From: Lunatimonas sp.
GTDB lineage: Bacteria > Bacteroidota > Bacteroidia > Cytophagales > Cyclobacteriaceae
Direction: 5' to 3'
Assembly: GCF_020832325.1 (NCBI RefSeq)
Contig: NZ_JAFIEU010000028.1
Coordinates: 41,485 to 105,484 of the forward strand
DNA: 64,000 nt
Position 1 is the first letter of the stretch; every line of letters begins with the position of its first letter. The position numbers and the translations under genes were made by a program. The notes beneath the pieces are model-generated. The model had not been told where the DNA came from. It did no database searches and was given only the letters and a program-made list of their open reading frames with translations. Below are positions 63,892 through 64,000 of the stretch, piece by piece.

Positions 63892-64000
63892 TTAGACCTT
63901 CAAACCCCTGTCAATCGACCACTTTCCTCCCCCTCGGATAATCAGGTAAATGCTCCCCAATAGCATACTCCAATCCGTTCGGCTTCCATGCATCATTTCC
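63892..64000 (-). CDS. Second DoxX-family gene, 3' end only, partial
   Basis: The minus strand from the window edge reads the same C-terminal residues as the first DoxX copy (EMMHGSRTDWSMLLGS..., KWSIDRGLKV) and stops at TAA (63894-63892). DNA identity with the first copy is complete over the 104 nt that can be compared. The rest of the gene lies beyond the right edge, so whether this copy lacks the premature stop cannot be seen. Confidence 0.8.
   Translation of the reverse strand, partial: EMMHGSRTDWSMLLGSIYLIIRGGGKWSIDRGLKV

Overview
The window comes from a member of the Bacteroidota, most likely order Cytophagales (Cyclobacteriaceae/Algoriphagus-like). The lineage call rests on gene content: a type IX secretion/gliding core (porP/sprF-like, gldK, gldL, gldM, gldN), a SprE/PorW-like lipoprotein, a split ATP synthase operon without atpD and atpC, outer-membrane beta-barrel receptors with carboxypeptidase-regulatory-like N-termini, DUF4271 beside hemD, and -7 boxes of the Bacteroidota form TAnnTTTG before several genes. 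No species was identified, because no database could be searched.

Layout. 1-43: start of a gene running off the left edge that looks like a type I restriction HsdR subunit. 251-5938 (minus): a secreted sialidase-like protein, DUF983, a TrmH-family RNA methyltransferase, and an overlapping ECF sigma / anti-sigma / secreted-protein operon. 6153-8753: mutS. 8829-9188: tRNA-Gly(GCC) and tRNA-Leu(UAA) with promoter and terminators. 9206-10608: a scrapyard of broken mobile and defence genes (IS4-type transposase C-terminus, AbiE-like antitoxin and truncated AbiEii toxin, an HsdM N-terminal scrap). 10807-17734 (minus): M23 peptidase, bactofilin, AtpZ, a small membrane protein, then atpB-E-F-H-A-G as one apparent transcription unit.

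17811-24637 (plus): sprE/porW-like, PBP1A, uvrC. 24747-30319 (minus): porP-like, gldK, gldL, gldM, gldN. 30397-34967 (minus): SMP-30-like protein, BamA/TamA-like barrel, DUF4271, hemD. 35172-36681 (plus): hemW and a DUF721/DciA-like gene; 36689-37402 (minus): DUF4197 lipoprotein. 37561-40415: SpoIIE phosphatase, STAS protein and HATPase, a partner-switching module. 40506-44800: three overlapping SurA/PpiC-type periplasmic folding factors. 44907-54818: a cytochrome c-glucose dehydrogenase lipoprotein, a TonB-type receptor, DASH cryptochrome, Tag glycosylase, M14 carboxypeptidase and a Tll0287-like haem protein. 55099-62031 (plus): prfA, an ABC-F ATPase, DinB, a second TonB-type receptor and a lipoprotein. 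62378-64000 (minus): TauE/SafE permease and a DoxX gene broken by an in-frame stop and followed by a second copy at the right edge, amid palindromic repeats.

Most of the window is ordinary housekeeping and cell-envelope sequence: envelope biogenesis (PBP1A, M23, bactofilin, BamA-like, SurA-like), T9SS, energy (ATP synthase) and DNA repair (MutS, UvrC, Tag, cryptochrome). The parts most worth a second look are the decayed defence region after the tRNAs, the duplicated and interrupted DoxX locus with its repeats, the uncharacterised third gene of the sigma-factor operon, and the M23-bactofilin-ATP synthase linkage. I found no CRISPR array, no intact insertion sequence and no clearly new multi-gene system.
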